Positions 45,347 to 55,800 of a stretch of 64,000 bases of DNA are shown piece by piece. The notes beneath the pieces are model-generated. The model ran no database searches. It saw only the letters and a list, made by a program, of their open reading frames with translations, and was not told the origin of the DNA. Made by a program: the position numbers and the translations under genes. The DNA is taken from positions 1,581,001-1,645,000 of the forward strand of contig NC_008531.1 of assembly GCF_000014445.1 (NCBI RefSeq), read 5' to 3'. Numbering within the stretch: position 1 is the stretch's first letter; the number at the start of each line of letters is the position of its first letter. The stretch comes from Leuconostoc mesenteroides subsp. mesenteroides ATCC 8293 (GTDB lineage: Bacteria; Bacillota; Bacilli; Lactobacillales; Lactobacillaceae).

Positions 45347-46438
45347 CTAATTTGTGGTGCTAAACAAGTCATTTCGTCCAAAGCGTAGATTACCAAAGGT
45401 AAGATTAACTACTTCTGAACTACTGTCGATACTGTAAGCTGTAAGAACTGACTTATATTGTGTGTTATCGTAATAAATATTTGATTTTAGCCCTAGCTTT
45501 ACTTTTTCTAAGGGTAGGAAGTTGTTTCCTAGTTGTGCACTAAATTGAATACTATGAGAGTAAGTGTTTGCTGATAAATTACTTTGTGCTATTGAGTCGT
45601 AAGTAGGGTTATCAGTCGCTGTTTTATCAAATAAATATATCTGTACCTGTGTTGGTTTAGCAACGCTATCTGTAAGGCTCTTACTTATAGAACCATCTTT
45701 AGTGAGCCAATAGCGTGATAATACTGTAGGGCTTTCCATGTCTGTCGACGCCTGGTCTACGATCCAAAGCTCGTTATTGTAATTTCGTAGGTTTCTTGAA
45801 TCACTAACTACCCAATTATTGAAATCATAGACATCATTTTTAAAATTCCAGGTGTCTGTTGCCTGATGAAAGTCAATTTTTGGATAATAAAAAGGCACCT
45901 CGTTTGAGATGTCTTGCCCTATTCCTGTTATTTCAAACACTGTATTATGTAGTTTGAATCCACGTATTAAGTAGTCTATAAAATTGCTTGTACTAATTCC
46001 ATCTGATGAGGTTACTTGAAAGGCTGTGTTAGTCGAGTTGGTAAGCCCCTTATTGAGTAAGTTAGTGCCTATATTAGAGTTAATATAGTTGTTTATTAGC
46101 TTTAATATATGAGATTCATAGCTATTACCACTCTTGCTACCCACAATAATGTCACCGTTAAGTAGATTCCAAATATAATTAGCACTTAGGGTCATAAGAT
46201 TACTAGAATCATCTACATCTACTGTGATTATCTGCCCGTAGTACATTAATGTTGCGCTATTATTTGGTCTAACAGCCACATAATCACCTTTCATAATGTT
46301 AGTGTTCTTATCAATCGTGAATGAACTGGTAGCATTACTTAAGGCATCCATCTGAATATCATAGCTGAATAACTTATAGGTACCTTTTATAACTAATTTA
46401 GCACTATCAAACACTGTAATATCAAGCGCCAAACTCAT
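45347..46438 (-). CDS. Phage tail hub protein, ReqiPepy6 Gp37-like / Tal-like
   Basis: 363 residues. ALDITVFDSAKLVIKGTYKL and SFTIDKNTNIMKGDYVAVRP are like hub/Tal N-terminal domains, followed by ILKLINNYINSNIG and further hub-like segments; end LTFGNLRFGRNDLFSTTN. Probably forms the tail-tip hub. Its start overlaps the stop of the 141-residue gene. Family call is by resemblance. Confidence 0.6.
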   Translation of the reverse strand: MSLALDITVFDSAKLVIKGTYKLFSYDIQMDALSNATSSFTIDKNTNIMKGDYVAVRPNNSATLMYYGQIITVDVDDSSNLMTLSANYIWNLLNGDIIVGSKSGNSYESHILKLINNYINSNIGTNLLNKGLTNSTNTAFQVTSSDGISTSNFIDYLIRGFKLHNTVFEITGIGQDISNEVPFYYPKIDFHQATDTWNFKNDVYDFNNWVVSDSRNLRNYNNELWIVDQASTDMESPTVLSRYWLTKDGSISKSLTDSVAKPTQVQIYLFDKTATDNPTYDSIAQSNLSANTYSHSIQFSAQLGNNFLPLEKVKLGLKSNIYYDNTQYKSVLTAYSIDSSSEVVNLTFGNLRFGRNDLFSTTN

Positions 46439-46860
46439 ACTATCAGCCTCTCTTCTTTGAAAGTTACGTCCAGTTGAGCATTTTCATCTAAATAAGCTAA
46501 TAGAGTTGATGTACCTTCTGGCACTCTTAGATAGTTGTTAACTGAAAAGTCTGCTAATTGACTAACATCACTGAACGTGCCATCTGTGTTATACACTCTT
46601 GCGTACTGGTCTTCTGGATAAGAACTAACGATTAACCTCTGGTTATCAGCCAAGTACAAGCTAAATTTAGCTTTACCAACCACTGCACCATCTTGGATAA
46701 TCTGCCATTCTGGGTAGATGTTACATCTACCTGTGATAGTTATCAAGGATGGGCTACCTGATTGAACGCCATAATATTCACTGTTGTTGTCTAACGTGAT
46801 CGCTTTTTCACGCCCCGTTACATTGCTTTCAATGTAAACAAATCCATATTTAGTAGCCAT
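46435..46860 (-). CDS. Phage tail-tip component
   Basis: 141 residues, all-beta. TGREKAITLDNNSEYYGVQ, YPEWQIIQDGAVVGKAKFSL and RLIVSSYPEDQYARVYN look like the C-terminal half of distal tail proteins, so it may be a split Dit-type domain. GGAGGTTTAA precedes the ATG; coupled to the hub gene by a four-base overlap. Low certainty on the exact role. Confidence 0.55.
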   Translation of the reverse strand: MATKYGFVYIESNVTGREKAITLDNNSEYYGVQSGSPSLITITGRCNIYPEWQIIQDGAVVGKAKFSLYLADNQRLIVSSYPEDQYARVYNTDGTFSDVSQLADFSVNNYLRVPEGTSTLLAYLDENAQLDVTFKEERLIV

Positions 46861-46909
46861 TTAAACCTCCTATTCATATCAAATATGTACACCCAAAAAG
46901 GGTATTGTA

Positions 46910-47143
46910 TTATCCTGCTGTTGTTGTAGATGTTTGAGCATCTTCCACTTCATAAACCGCATTATCGAAATCAGTCTTATCTTTGCGCACTTGTAACTTA
47001 TTAGCTTCATACAAATCTTGATTCTGGATTGTCATGTTGCTTGATGTTCCTGAATCTGAAACATTAGCGCTAAAGTAAGCAATTGCTTGACCATCTGTTG
47101 TTTGTGAAGTTGCGTTGATTGATACACTTTTATTAATTGTCAT
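46910..47143 (-). CDS. Small phage protein, unknown
   Basis: 77 residues, not recognised; acidic, Ser/Thr/Asp-rich, no membrane segment (SVSINATSQTTDGQAIAYFS, TDFDNAVYEVEDAQTSTTTAG). Between fibre and hub genes, so likely structural. ATG overlaps the stop of the 48-residue gene (TAATG). Confidence 0.65.
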   Translation of the reverse strand: MTINKSVSINATSQTTDGQAIAYFSANVSDSGTSSNMTIQNQDLYEANKLQVRKDKTDFDNAVYEVEDAQTSTTTAG

Positions 47144-47289
47144 TATTTAATTTCCTCTTCTTGTTCTGACTGTGCTTGTTCTTTTGCTTGATATTGCGCT
47201 ACAACTGACTGTAACTGTGCGTTAACGTAAGTTAGATTAGTCAGTTGTTGCAGTAAATTGTTAATTACGTCTTCCTGTCTTGGTTGCAT
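47143..47289 (-). CDS. Small phage protein, 48 residues, coiled-coil
   Basis: Reads MQPRQEDVINNLLQQLTN and then a Gln/Glu-rich helix (AKEQAQSEQEEEIK at the end). AGAGGTAAAAA precedes the ATG and the stop overlaps the next start, so it is a real gene despite its size. Helical; perhaps an assembly aid. Not recognised. Confidence 0.65.
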   Translation of the reverse strand: MQPRQEDVINNLLQQLTNLTYVNAQLQSVVAQYQAKEQAQSEQEEEIK

Positions 47290-47301
47290 TTTTTACCTCT
47301 C

Positions 47302-50300
47302 TTACAACATGCTTAATTTGTTTAACATTGTGTACAAACTATAACTTTTACCTTTGACATAAAACAGAACATCATTTGTGTCATCAGTACCAAAACCAGC
47401 CTGTGATGGTGTATCAAAGAAGCCAAACCATTTATGCCCGTTTGATAATGTTGCTCCTTGGATATGCAACGCTCTTCTATCTGTAGAACTAAATTGTTGT
47501 GCTACGTCAAAACCACCCTCAAAGTAAGTTGGTTGGTGCCACGTCATGATGTCTTCAACATGCCACCCTGCTTTACGTCCCTTATATCCTGCTACTAGGC
47601 TAGAATCCCATGACATTTTCATATCATAAGTACCTACACTGTTAGTTACACCGAAACCAATACCATCGCCACCTCTAATGGTGTTAGAACTGTCTGAGTT
47701 TAAGTCATAGTCTGAATCTCCTGGCTTAGATGTATGCCATCCAGCTAGTTTAATCATTAGATAGTCTACGTTGTCATGCTCTGGCATTGTTTCATGTCGG
47801 AATGTACCTAGATACTCATTTGATGAGCTAATCAATTCAATCTGCCCGTTTAGGACGTTTGTAGTACCTAAAGCACCATCTAACACTAATCCATCTTGAT
47901 TAAATTGAGCTGTACTACCTTGTGATGTACTAATAGTCATGCCTATTGGGCTAATCTTCACTGACTGATATAACCCATTCCAGTTTGACTGGATGAAATT
48001 AGAAACATTACCAGTTAACTTAGCCACGTCTAGGGTAGCTATTTTAGCGCTGGTAATTGTTGCATCACCAATCTGTGCGCTACCTATAGCACCGTTTGCA
48101 ATCATTGCTGAATTAATCCACGCTGTACCCTTAATCTGGGTATTAGGGCTATCAATCGTCACATTCTTGCTAATAAGGCTCATTTGAGATGCATTACCAA
48201 CAATCCCACTGATAATTTTGCTGATATTATCAGTGATGCCGATGCTCCAATTATCTTTAAAAAGTGACAATACTGTAGAACTGCTAGATGTGCCATATGT
48301 TGGTGTGTATGGTGAGGCTTTAGCCCCTGTGTTCAAAGATGGTCTAGTAATATAATCAGTAGCATTGGCTGATGAGTGGGCAATAATAACAGAAACATAG
48401 GCGGTGTTAGCTGGCGCTACTTTGTTTTCAACTACATATTTTTGAATTCCTTTGTACGATGTTCCGTCAATGATGTTTCCTGCACTGGCTGTTGATAGCA
48501 ATTTCTTGCTAGAATCCCAGAAGCCAATTCTGTAATCCAATGCCGTTGAAACAGTCGGTGCCGGAGCACGTCCAGCTACTATAGAAGCACTGAATACTTT
48601 TCCAGCACTAGCAGTAACTAATGCGCTTGTGTACCATGTGCCTACTGCATACGATATTATCCTAGAACCATTTACAACTGGCCAATCTGCAAAACCACTA
48701 GCCTTAGGGGCGTTCCAGGCTACACCTGCTGTAGAACCAACAGCCTCACCGTTTGATAATGAATACCATGTACCATTTAATGGGTCGAACTCTGAATTAA
48801 CTACCATATTAGTTGATTCAACCTGTGCCAAGATACCACTAGCTGTTTGAGATATAGTTGAATTTAGTCCGTTGACTGCACTTGTGATAGAACTTTGTGT
48901 AAAGTCTTTTGAGCTTTGCAAAGTGTTTGCATCACCCTTAGTCCTATCAGTTATTTCTGTCTTAATTTGGTTAGCTGTTTGAGTAACAGAACTCTGTAAA
49001 CCACTAATATTGTTAGTTGCTGTTGAAAGTGTACCCTCTGCTGTGGTTACTCTCTTAGTGACTGAATCAATGTTAGTACCTTGTTTAGATACTGTGTCCG
49101 TTATTCCATCTATCGTTACTTGCTGTACAGCTACCTTGTCATTGCTGTTATATGCCCCTGGCACATAATCACCAACTGTAGAATCGAATACCACCATAAA
49201 GCGTGACATTAATTGCTTAACGCCCTCTCTAGATTCCATTGATATTCTCATTGTTACAGCGGTATCTGGAACTTTAATATTAGTCAATGATGGTAGTGTC
49301 ATGTAATCCCATTGATTAGTAACCTTACCCTTAGACCAATTAACATATAAGCCACCGTTTGTAATGTCTTTACCGTTTTTATCCCAGAATGTAATCCACA
49401 TATTTGTGTAAGTTCCATAGGTTAGTGTCTTTACATACCAACTCATAGTTACTGATGTACCGCCTGTAACGGGCACGTACTGTATTAACCTGGCATAAAA
49501 TTGTGATGCCTGGTCTGTAGTATCAAATAGCACTGCATTTGATGATGAGTAGCCTTGCCCTGGTAAAGCAGTAACATGTGAACTATCTACAGCATTCTTT
49601 ATAGGGTCTGAGCTTGAACCTAAGGTAGAGCCATACCAGCCAGACATATCAGGATTAAACTCTGTGTTAGCCAACTGGTTAACTTGACCCATAGAATTTA
49701 TCTTAGTTTGAATGCTAGATACTTGACTAGTGATTGAATCAGCGTTTACCTTAACCTGTGCAATTTGAGCATTATAATCAGTTTTAGCTGAATTTAAATC
49801 CGCCATAGTAGCTCTTAGAGTAATATCTTTAGTGTTTTGTGCTATAGATGTTTCTGTAGCTTTAACACGATTATCATTGCTAGTCTTATAGTTTCCTATG
49901 GTTGTTACAGCGCTATCAGCCGTTTGTTGTGCCTTAGATACTGATGTACTTAAATCACCAGTTTTCTTATCATAGTCTGATTGACTAACCTTAGTAGTTA
50001 CGTCCTTGGCTGTCTGTGTAATATCAGATTGTGCCTTAGTTATACGCCCATCTGCGTTAATCTTATAATTGTTTAATGCAGTTGTTGCTTGGTCTGCTGT
50101 TAGCTGTGCTTTAGCAGTTGCACTATCTACGTCCTCTGGAGCTGGAGTCCAATCAGTTGGTATGTTTCCAGATTCCAACTTAGGTAATTTAATGTATACA
50201 TCCAAAGCTGTGTTAAGACTATTAAAATAGATAATAACTGGATTACTTCCATTAGCCACACCATTTGATGATATTCTAGTCCAATCACTTGGGACATTTC

Positions 50301-51672
50301 CTGTAGGGCTATTAAAAGGCGCTGAAGCCTCTACTCCTATATGTTTATCAGAATATACACCAGTTCCTTTTATATCAAAGCTCAATGACCACGACTGACC
50401 CTTAGTTACTACAGATTGACTAAAATATATACCGGCGTTACCAGAACCACCCTTTGGTGAAGTTATATGCCAAATATTAGTCGTGGCGTCATAAGCTACT
50501 TTAGTGGTGGTTGTGGCGACGTTATTACCGTTAGTAAAAGTCAATAGTTTAGAATTAACTAATAAGTTTCTACCACCTACAGCCAGTTTATCAACCTTTG
50601 TAACAGTTGCATCGAACCCATCAGCACGTTGTTGTAATGTACTAATCGAACCTGATTGTGTATTCTGCGCTTTTTGCAAGTTACTTACAGTAGTTTTAGT
50701 ACCATCAGCATCAGCTTCAATGGTAGTCATACGGGCATCTTGTGTGGTGTCTGTTTGCTTGATTGATGCTATATCTGTTTTAGCTTGGTTAGCTGTTTGA
50801 GTAACGTTAGTAACATCAGTGGTTAATTGCCCTGTTTTAGCATTATATGTGGATGTATCAACCTTGCTACTTAAACCATTTAGAGCCTGTGTAGCAGTTG
50901 ATTGGGCTGTAGTTATTTTACCCTCTGCATCCATTTTGTTTTGGCTAACTGTGCTTGTAATGCTAGAAGCTGTGTCATCAATTTTCTTATTAATAACACC
51001 GTCCGCACTAGTAGCTACGTCTATAGCATTTTTCTTAGCTGTATCTGCATAACCCTGTGCCTTTGTATCTAGAGCGCCTACTGCTGATGCTCTATCTGAT
51101 GCTTCCTGAGCTATGTCGTCTGTTACTGACTTCTTAGCATCTGCTATATTCTGGTTAGCTGTGTCTAAAGTACTTTTAGCTACTGTAGCTGTGTTATTCT
51201 TAGCATCTTGTAAGGCTTTATCAGCCATAGCTTGTGCTTTATTGTTGAAATCACCATCTTTAACAGCTAAATCAGCTTGTTCTTTAGCCACCTGGTTAAT
51301 TGTTTCATTAATCTGGGTGTTATTATCAGCAATAGCCTTATCTGTGTTATCAGAAGCTGTCTTGATAGTCTCTTCAATACGGTTACTTAGGTCTGGGTCA
51401 ATTTTAAGTACCCAATCTTCACCATTGTAGGAGTAAATTAGGAAGTCATTACCATCTTTAAGGAATACTGTATCACCTTTTTGTGGGTTAGCAGGCATAG
51501 GGTCACCAGCATTGATATAACTAAAAGGGGTTAAGCCATCACTTGATAATTGAGCGCCACCAAATCCATAAATAGCATTATCTGAGACATGTGTTAGCTC
51601 TTCTTCAATCTTATTTAATTTTCCACCTGTGATTATGTCGCCGTGTTCCCATTCCGTTGGTTGGTATGCCAA
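47302..51672 (-). CDS. Large phage tail fibre / minor structural protein
   Basis: 1456 residues. N-terminal AYQPTEWEHGDIITGGKLNK (fibre-attachment type), ~350 residues of helical heptad repeats (TIEADADGTKTTVSNLQ, STATQALNGLSSKVDTST), beta-sandwich modules that look carbohydrate-binding (LSFDIKGTGVYSDKHIGVEA, IKLPKLESGNIPTDWTPAPE), more coiled coil, a third sandwich near residue 1000, then gp58-like INSAMIANGAIGSAQIGD and C-terminal head. The start is TTG at 51672, with AAAGGAGGTGATAAT; an earlier TTG at 51693 precedes that site. Probably determines adsorption. Confidence 0.8.
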   Translation of the reverse strand: MAYQPTEWEHGDIITGGKLNKIEEELTHVSDNAIYGFGGAQLSSDGLTPFSYINAGDPMPANPQKGDTVFLKDGNDFLIYSYNGEDWVLKIDPDLSNRIEETIKTASDNTDKAIADNNTQINETINQVAKEQADLAVKDGDFNNKAQAMADKALQDAKNNTATVAKSTLDTANQNIADAKKSVTDDIAQEASDRASAVGALDTKAQGYADTAKKNAIDVATSADGVINKKIDDTASSITSTVSQNKMDAEGKITTAQSTATQALNGLSSKVDTSTYNAKTGQLTTDVTNVTQTANQAKTDIASIKQTDTTQDARMTTIEADADGTKTTVSNLQKAQNTQSGSISTLQQRADGFDATVTKVDKLAVGGRNLLVNSKLLTFTNGNNVATTTTKVAYDATTNIWHITSPKGGSGNAGIYFSQSVVTKGQSWSLSFDIKGTGVYSDKHIGVEASAPFNSPTGNVPSDWTRISSNGVANGSNPVIIYFNSLNTALDVYIKLPKLESGNIPTDWTPAPEDVDSATAKAQLTADQATTALNNYKINADGRITKAQSDITQTAKDVTTKVSQSDYDKKTGDLSTSVSKAQQTADSAVTTIGNYKTSNDNRVKATETSIAQNTKDITLRATMADLNSAKTDYNAQIAQVKVNADSITSQVSSIQTKINSMGQVNQLANTEFNPDMSGWYGSTLGSSSDPIKNAVDSSHVTALPGQGYSSSNAVLFDTTDQASQFYARLIQYVPVTGGTSVTMSWYVKTLTYGTYTNMWITFWDKNGKDITNGGLYVNWSKGKVTNQWDYMTLPSLTNIKVPDTAVTMRISMESREGVKQLMSRFMVVFDSTVGDYVPGAYNSNDKVAVQQVTIDGITDTVSKQGTNIDSVTKRVTTAEGTLSTATNNISGLQSSVTQTANQIKTEITDRTKGDANTLQSSKDFTQSSITSAVNGLNSTISQTASGILAQVESTNMVVNSEFDPLNGTWYSLSNGEAVGSTAGVAWNAPKASGFADWPVVNGSRIISYAVGTWYTSALVTASAGKVFSASIVAGRAPAPTVSTALDYRIGFWDSSKKLLSTASAGNIIDGTSYKGIQKYVVENKVAPANTAYVSVIIAHSSANATDYITRPSLNTGAKASPYTPTYGTSSSSTVLSLFKDNWSIGITDNISKIISGIVGNASQMSLISKNVTIDSPNTQIKGTAWINSAMIANGAIGSAQIGDATITSAKIATLDVAKLTGNVSNFIQSNWNGLYQSVKISPIGMTISTSQGSTAQFNQDGLVLDGALGTTNVLNGQIELISSSNEYLGTFRHETMPEHDNVDYLMIKLAGWHTSKPGDSDYDLNSDSSNTIRGGDGIGFGVTNSVGTYDMKMSWDSSLVAGYKGRKAGWHVEDIMTWHQPTYFEGGFDVAQQFSSTDRRALHIQGATLSNGHKWFGFFDTPSQAGFGTDDTNDVLFYVKGKSYSLYTMLNKLSML

Positions 51673-51685
51673 ATTATCACCTCCT

Positions 51686-52804
51686 TTATTCAATACTTGT
51701 TATGTCTACTTGTGCCTCATCAACGTAAGGCTTATTACCGTTTTCATCGTCATAAGCAACGCCCATGAATCCAAATCCATATTTCATGTTTGCATCTGTT
51801 ACACCGTCTTCTGGGGCACTTGTATAAGCTGTTGCCGTGTTACCCTCTTCTAACTTAAAGTGCCTGAATCTAAGTGTTTGACCCTTAACGAATCCTGATG
51901 TGTTACTTGATGCCATTGCATTTAATCGAATGTAAAACTTATTTAAATTATCACCTGATAAGTTAAGGATACTAAACGTATAAACTGCTCTAGTCCATGT
52001 GTCATTACTAATCTTTGTGGTAGGTGAAAATGTATTACTTACCCTGAATGCCACACCTGGAACTGTACCTTTTACATCGACTGAAATTGTGTACGTCTTG
52101 TCAAAACTGAGGACTGAATCACTCATATTAGCCCATGCTTCTGCTAGTCCGTAGTACCATTCTGTAGAACCTGTACCCGTGTAATTCAATGTAATAGCAT
52201 CACTGTCATATACAATTGTTGAGTTGATATTATTATTGGTTACACCTGATAAATTAGGTCTTGAATCAGCTGATGCGTTTTCACCTGATGATTGTAGTAT
52301 CAAGTTCTGATTAAAGTCACCTTGTTCATTAAAAAAGCCTGAGCCATAAATGCTCAAACCTGTGTCAATGTTATACGTCTTATATCTACCTTGTTTGTTG
52401 TTATACCAAGGGTTAATGAACTCTATTGTAAACTGCTCAAATAATTTATCGGTTTGTAATACTGTCGTTCCGCCTATTTCTGTCTTAGTTAAACTGGTCA
52501 ATCTTGCATCGCGATGCCAAGTATCAACACCGGTTTTATACAGCAATGTCAATGGCTGAAAAGATAAGAATGTGGAGAACTGACTAAAGGTTTGGTAACT
52601 TCGACTTTCAACATCCCCAAACAATATATTTAATTGCATCTGTCCTTGCTGAATATTTATTTTAGTTGCTTTAAAATAACTTTCATATTGACTGTAAGTG
52701 TTTGTAAACACCGTTCCCAATCCTGTTGGTGTGTTACCAAATAAATTTTCAGAATTTAAATCAACACTTTCACCACGTGCGTTATTTAGCACGAACATAC
52801 TCAT
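51686..52804 (-). CDS. Dit-like distal tail protein with inserted carbohydrate-binding module
   Basis: 372 residues. N-terminal Dit-like belt domain (FVLNNARGESVDLNSENLFG, FSTFLSFQPLTLLYKTG, FEQFTIEFINPWYNNKQGRY). Around residues 170-345 a beta-sandwich is present (STEWYYGLAEAWANMSDSVL, FRHFKLEEGNTATAYTSAPE), as in evolved Dit proteins that help bind cell-wall sugar. AAAGGAGTACAT precedes the ATG. Directly after the tape measure, the normal Dit place. Confidence 0.78.
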   Translation of the reverse strand: MSMFVLNNARGESVDLNSENLFGNTPTGLGTVFTNTYSQYESYFKATKINIQQGQMQLNILFGDVESRSYQTFSQFSTFLSFQPLTLLYKTGVDTWHRDARLTSLTKTEIGGTTVLQTDKLFEQFTIEFINPWYNNKQGRYKTYNIDTGLSIYGSGFFNEQGDFNQNLILQSSGENASADSRPNLSGVTNNNINSTIVYDSDAITLNYTGTGSTEWYYGLAEAWANMSDSVLSFDKTYTISVDVKGTVPGVAFRVSNTFSPTTKISNDTWTRAVYTFSILNLSGDNLNKFYIRLNAMASSNTSGFVKGQTLRFRHFKLEEGNTATAYTSAPEDGVTDANMKYGFGFMGVAYDDENGNKPYVDEAQVDITSIE

Positions 52805-52863
52805 ATGTACTCCTTTCTAAAACCCGCCCCGAAGTATTGTGTATTTAATGGCGAGTTTTTGGT

Positions 52864-55800
52864 TTAATTAGCTGATCTAACCGCTCTAGCAATCACAGCT
52901 TTAGAAAACTTATTCATAGCAATATCATCTACTGACTGGTTAGCCTCTGTAGTTTGACCTAAGATGCCCGCCAATAACTCAACAACACTATTTAGAGTTT
53001 TATTAGTAGCTTCAATCATATTTGATAGATTGTTATCTGAACTTTCAGCAACATTTGTATTAGAACTAGTATTTTGTGCAAAATGAGTGACTGTTTCACC
53101 CAACAATTCCATTGCTCGAGATTTTTTAGACAAATCCCAAGGAATTACCGCCTCTGTCATTCCACCCTCTGCAATATTTGCTATATGTGGTGTGTTGGTG
53201 ATAGTGCCGTTTGCGTAGCCATGTCCTTGACCTAAGAATGATAAATTAGATCCATAACGATTTTTCGCATAAGCTAAACCAGCTAGCAAAGAATCATAAC
53301 CATTAAATGGATTGCTGTGTCCTGGGAACTTATAGGCATTAAATGTAGCACTAATGACTTGCATCAACCCCTTAGCTAGGTCACCTGATGCGTTGTTAAC
53401 GTCACCAATGTTACCCTGTACAGCCTTCTCGTTACCACCTGATTCAGTTTGAATCTGACGTAACACCTTATCGACCATTGAAGAACTTGTTGAAAGTCCG
53501 TTAGCCTTTAAGGCATCTACAACCTGTGAACGCCATCTAGTAACGCCTGCACCACTTGGTGCACCTTTTCCTCCGCCTGCATTTCCACTTGATTCAAACC
53601 CAGACTTGAGTTTTGACAGCATCTTACCAAAGCCATCTTCGATACTCGTTTTAACCATTCCACTAGATGAGTTGTGACCTGTATCACCGACTTCTAGTTT
53701 ATTGACATCAAAGATCTTAGACGCCATATCAGTTAATGTTTTAACAGGATTGGTTAATTTTTCCATTGCTTCACTAGTCGCATCTGAAACATCATCCCAA
53801 ATATCAGAAGCGCCCTTAGTCATAGAAGATAAAAATGATTCAATCGATGATGTACCCTTAGCGTACCCTGGTAATGTTTTGCCTAAACCGCCTTGGAATA
53901 GCTTAGCTGTATCATTAGCATTTAAAATTTTGTCACCAGGGTTAAGATTAACAACCTGAGCACCGTTGGTACCTAGAAAATCAACTTTACCCGAGTAAGG
54001 AGAATACCTTGCTTCAACCCCAGCTTCACCGACAAGCGCTTTTCCACCGGATACGCCTCGAGAACCAGTAGCGAATGCTTGCATCGTAGCAGGCTTATAT
54101 CCAAAATCACCACCACTTTTAACATCAACGCTTTTAATACCAAATCCTTTGACTAAGCCATTAAAGAAATCGCCTAATCCTTTCCAAATGCTGTGCGTTC
54201 CTTTGGCTTGCTTTGAAGCAGCTTCCATAGAACCGTTAGCTTGAAGAACAGCCTTATTAACTACGCCGTTACCTTGTTTACCAGCAGCATCAAGGACGCT
54301 ATCTTTTTGTTTATATGCCTTATCAACAACTTCATTTCGCTGTTGCGTTGCAGCATTTGATGTTTTGTTTCTCTGACTAGTTGCCTTACCGACAATATCA
54401 TCATGTTGTTTATTTGCTGAATCAACCGTCTTATCTCTTTGGTCTTTAGCAGCTTTAACCGTTTCATCATGTTGCTTGTTAGCTGAATCTCTAACATTTT
54501 TACGTTGGTCTTTAGCCCATTGACTATTCCCTTTGAATTGATTTTCAGATGCTTTTATCGTGTCATCACGTTGCTTATCAGCTGCATTTTTAGCATCTTT
54601 GTACTGATTTTTAGCAGCGTTAACGACGTTATCACGTTGTTTGTCAGCGGCTTTAGTAACCTTTTTGAGTTGTTCATCAGCAGCCTTTTGTGCAGCAGCC
54701 AGCTTTTTGTCAGCGTACTTTTTAACGTTGTTATATTCTTCTTTAGACTTAGAAGTAATATCCTGTAACTGTTTATTAGTTAGCCGTCCTTTATCCTTGG
54801 TTAATTTATCCATCAACTTTACTTGCTCGTTGTTAGATAACTTAATTTTCCCGGTCAAAGTTGTGTGCAGTTTAGCTTCTTCAACAGTTGTTTCAGTTGC
54901 GTTTTTGACAGTTAGTTTATTAACAGCCTTTTTCTTAGCCTGATCGTCCTTAGCAAGTGCTTGCTCTTTCTTTTTATAGTCCTTTTGAACTTGTAAAGAA
55001 TTTTCTCCATACTTAGCAGCATCTTTAGCAATAATGCTATCCCATTTATTGCTGTCTTTTTGCTTAGTTTTATTATATGAAGTTTCAAGCTTTTGGCGTT
55101 GCTGTGAATAATATTTTGTCAGTGCTGTTCTATCAGATTGACTTAGTTTTTCAACACTATTAGCCTTTTTACCTTCTTCTTTGATAGTTTTTAATCTATC
55201 TTGATATTCTTGTTCAGTAAGATAACCGTTTTTCTTTAATAGCTTAATATCCTGTAAATCTTGCTTTTGCTTTTCAGAATAATATTTTTTAGAAGCTTTA
55301 TTCAAATCTGAATAAGCATCCTTAGCATCAACTTTCGGTGCTTTGATAGTTATCTTATTATCTGAAAAAGCCTTTTTTAATGCTTTATTAAGCTTTTTCG
55401 TAATTGATTGAGCTGTCTTAGTACTTCCTAACGAATCACCAATACCCGCGCCGATTGCAGCACCAGCCATTGTTCCAGCCCCGGGGATAATACTTCCTAA
55501 TATAGCTCCGATACCACCGCCTATGACAGCGCCGGCACCCTTAGATGCAGCACTGATTTTATCACTAGACTTTTTAGAACTGATAGCAGTTGCGATACTT
55601 CCACCTACATCAGCTGCAGTTAATGCTATACCTAATCCTGAAACAACCTTACTGGCAACACTAGCGACTTTTGCTCCAGTAGATACTGTTGCTAATCCGC
55701 CTCCTGCTCCGGCAGCTCTTGTAGTTGCAGCAGTTTCAACCATCGTAGTCGCGCCCGCTTTACCACCTACTGAACCAGTAGCGTTGGCAGCTGTATTTAA

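Noticed and set aside
47993..51853. Several plus-strand open frames inside the fibre gene
   Set aside because: They are opposite-strand readings of a repetitive coding sequence, without binding sites or promoters.
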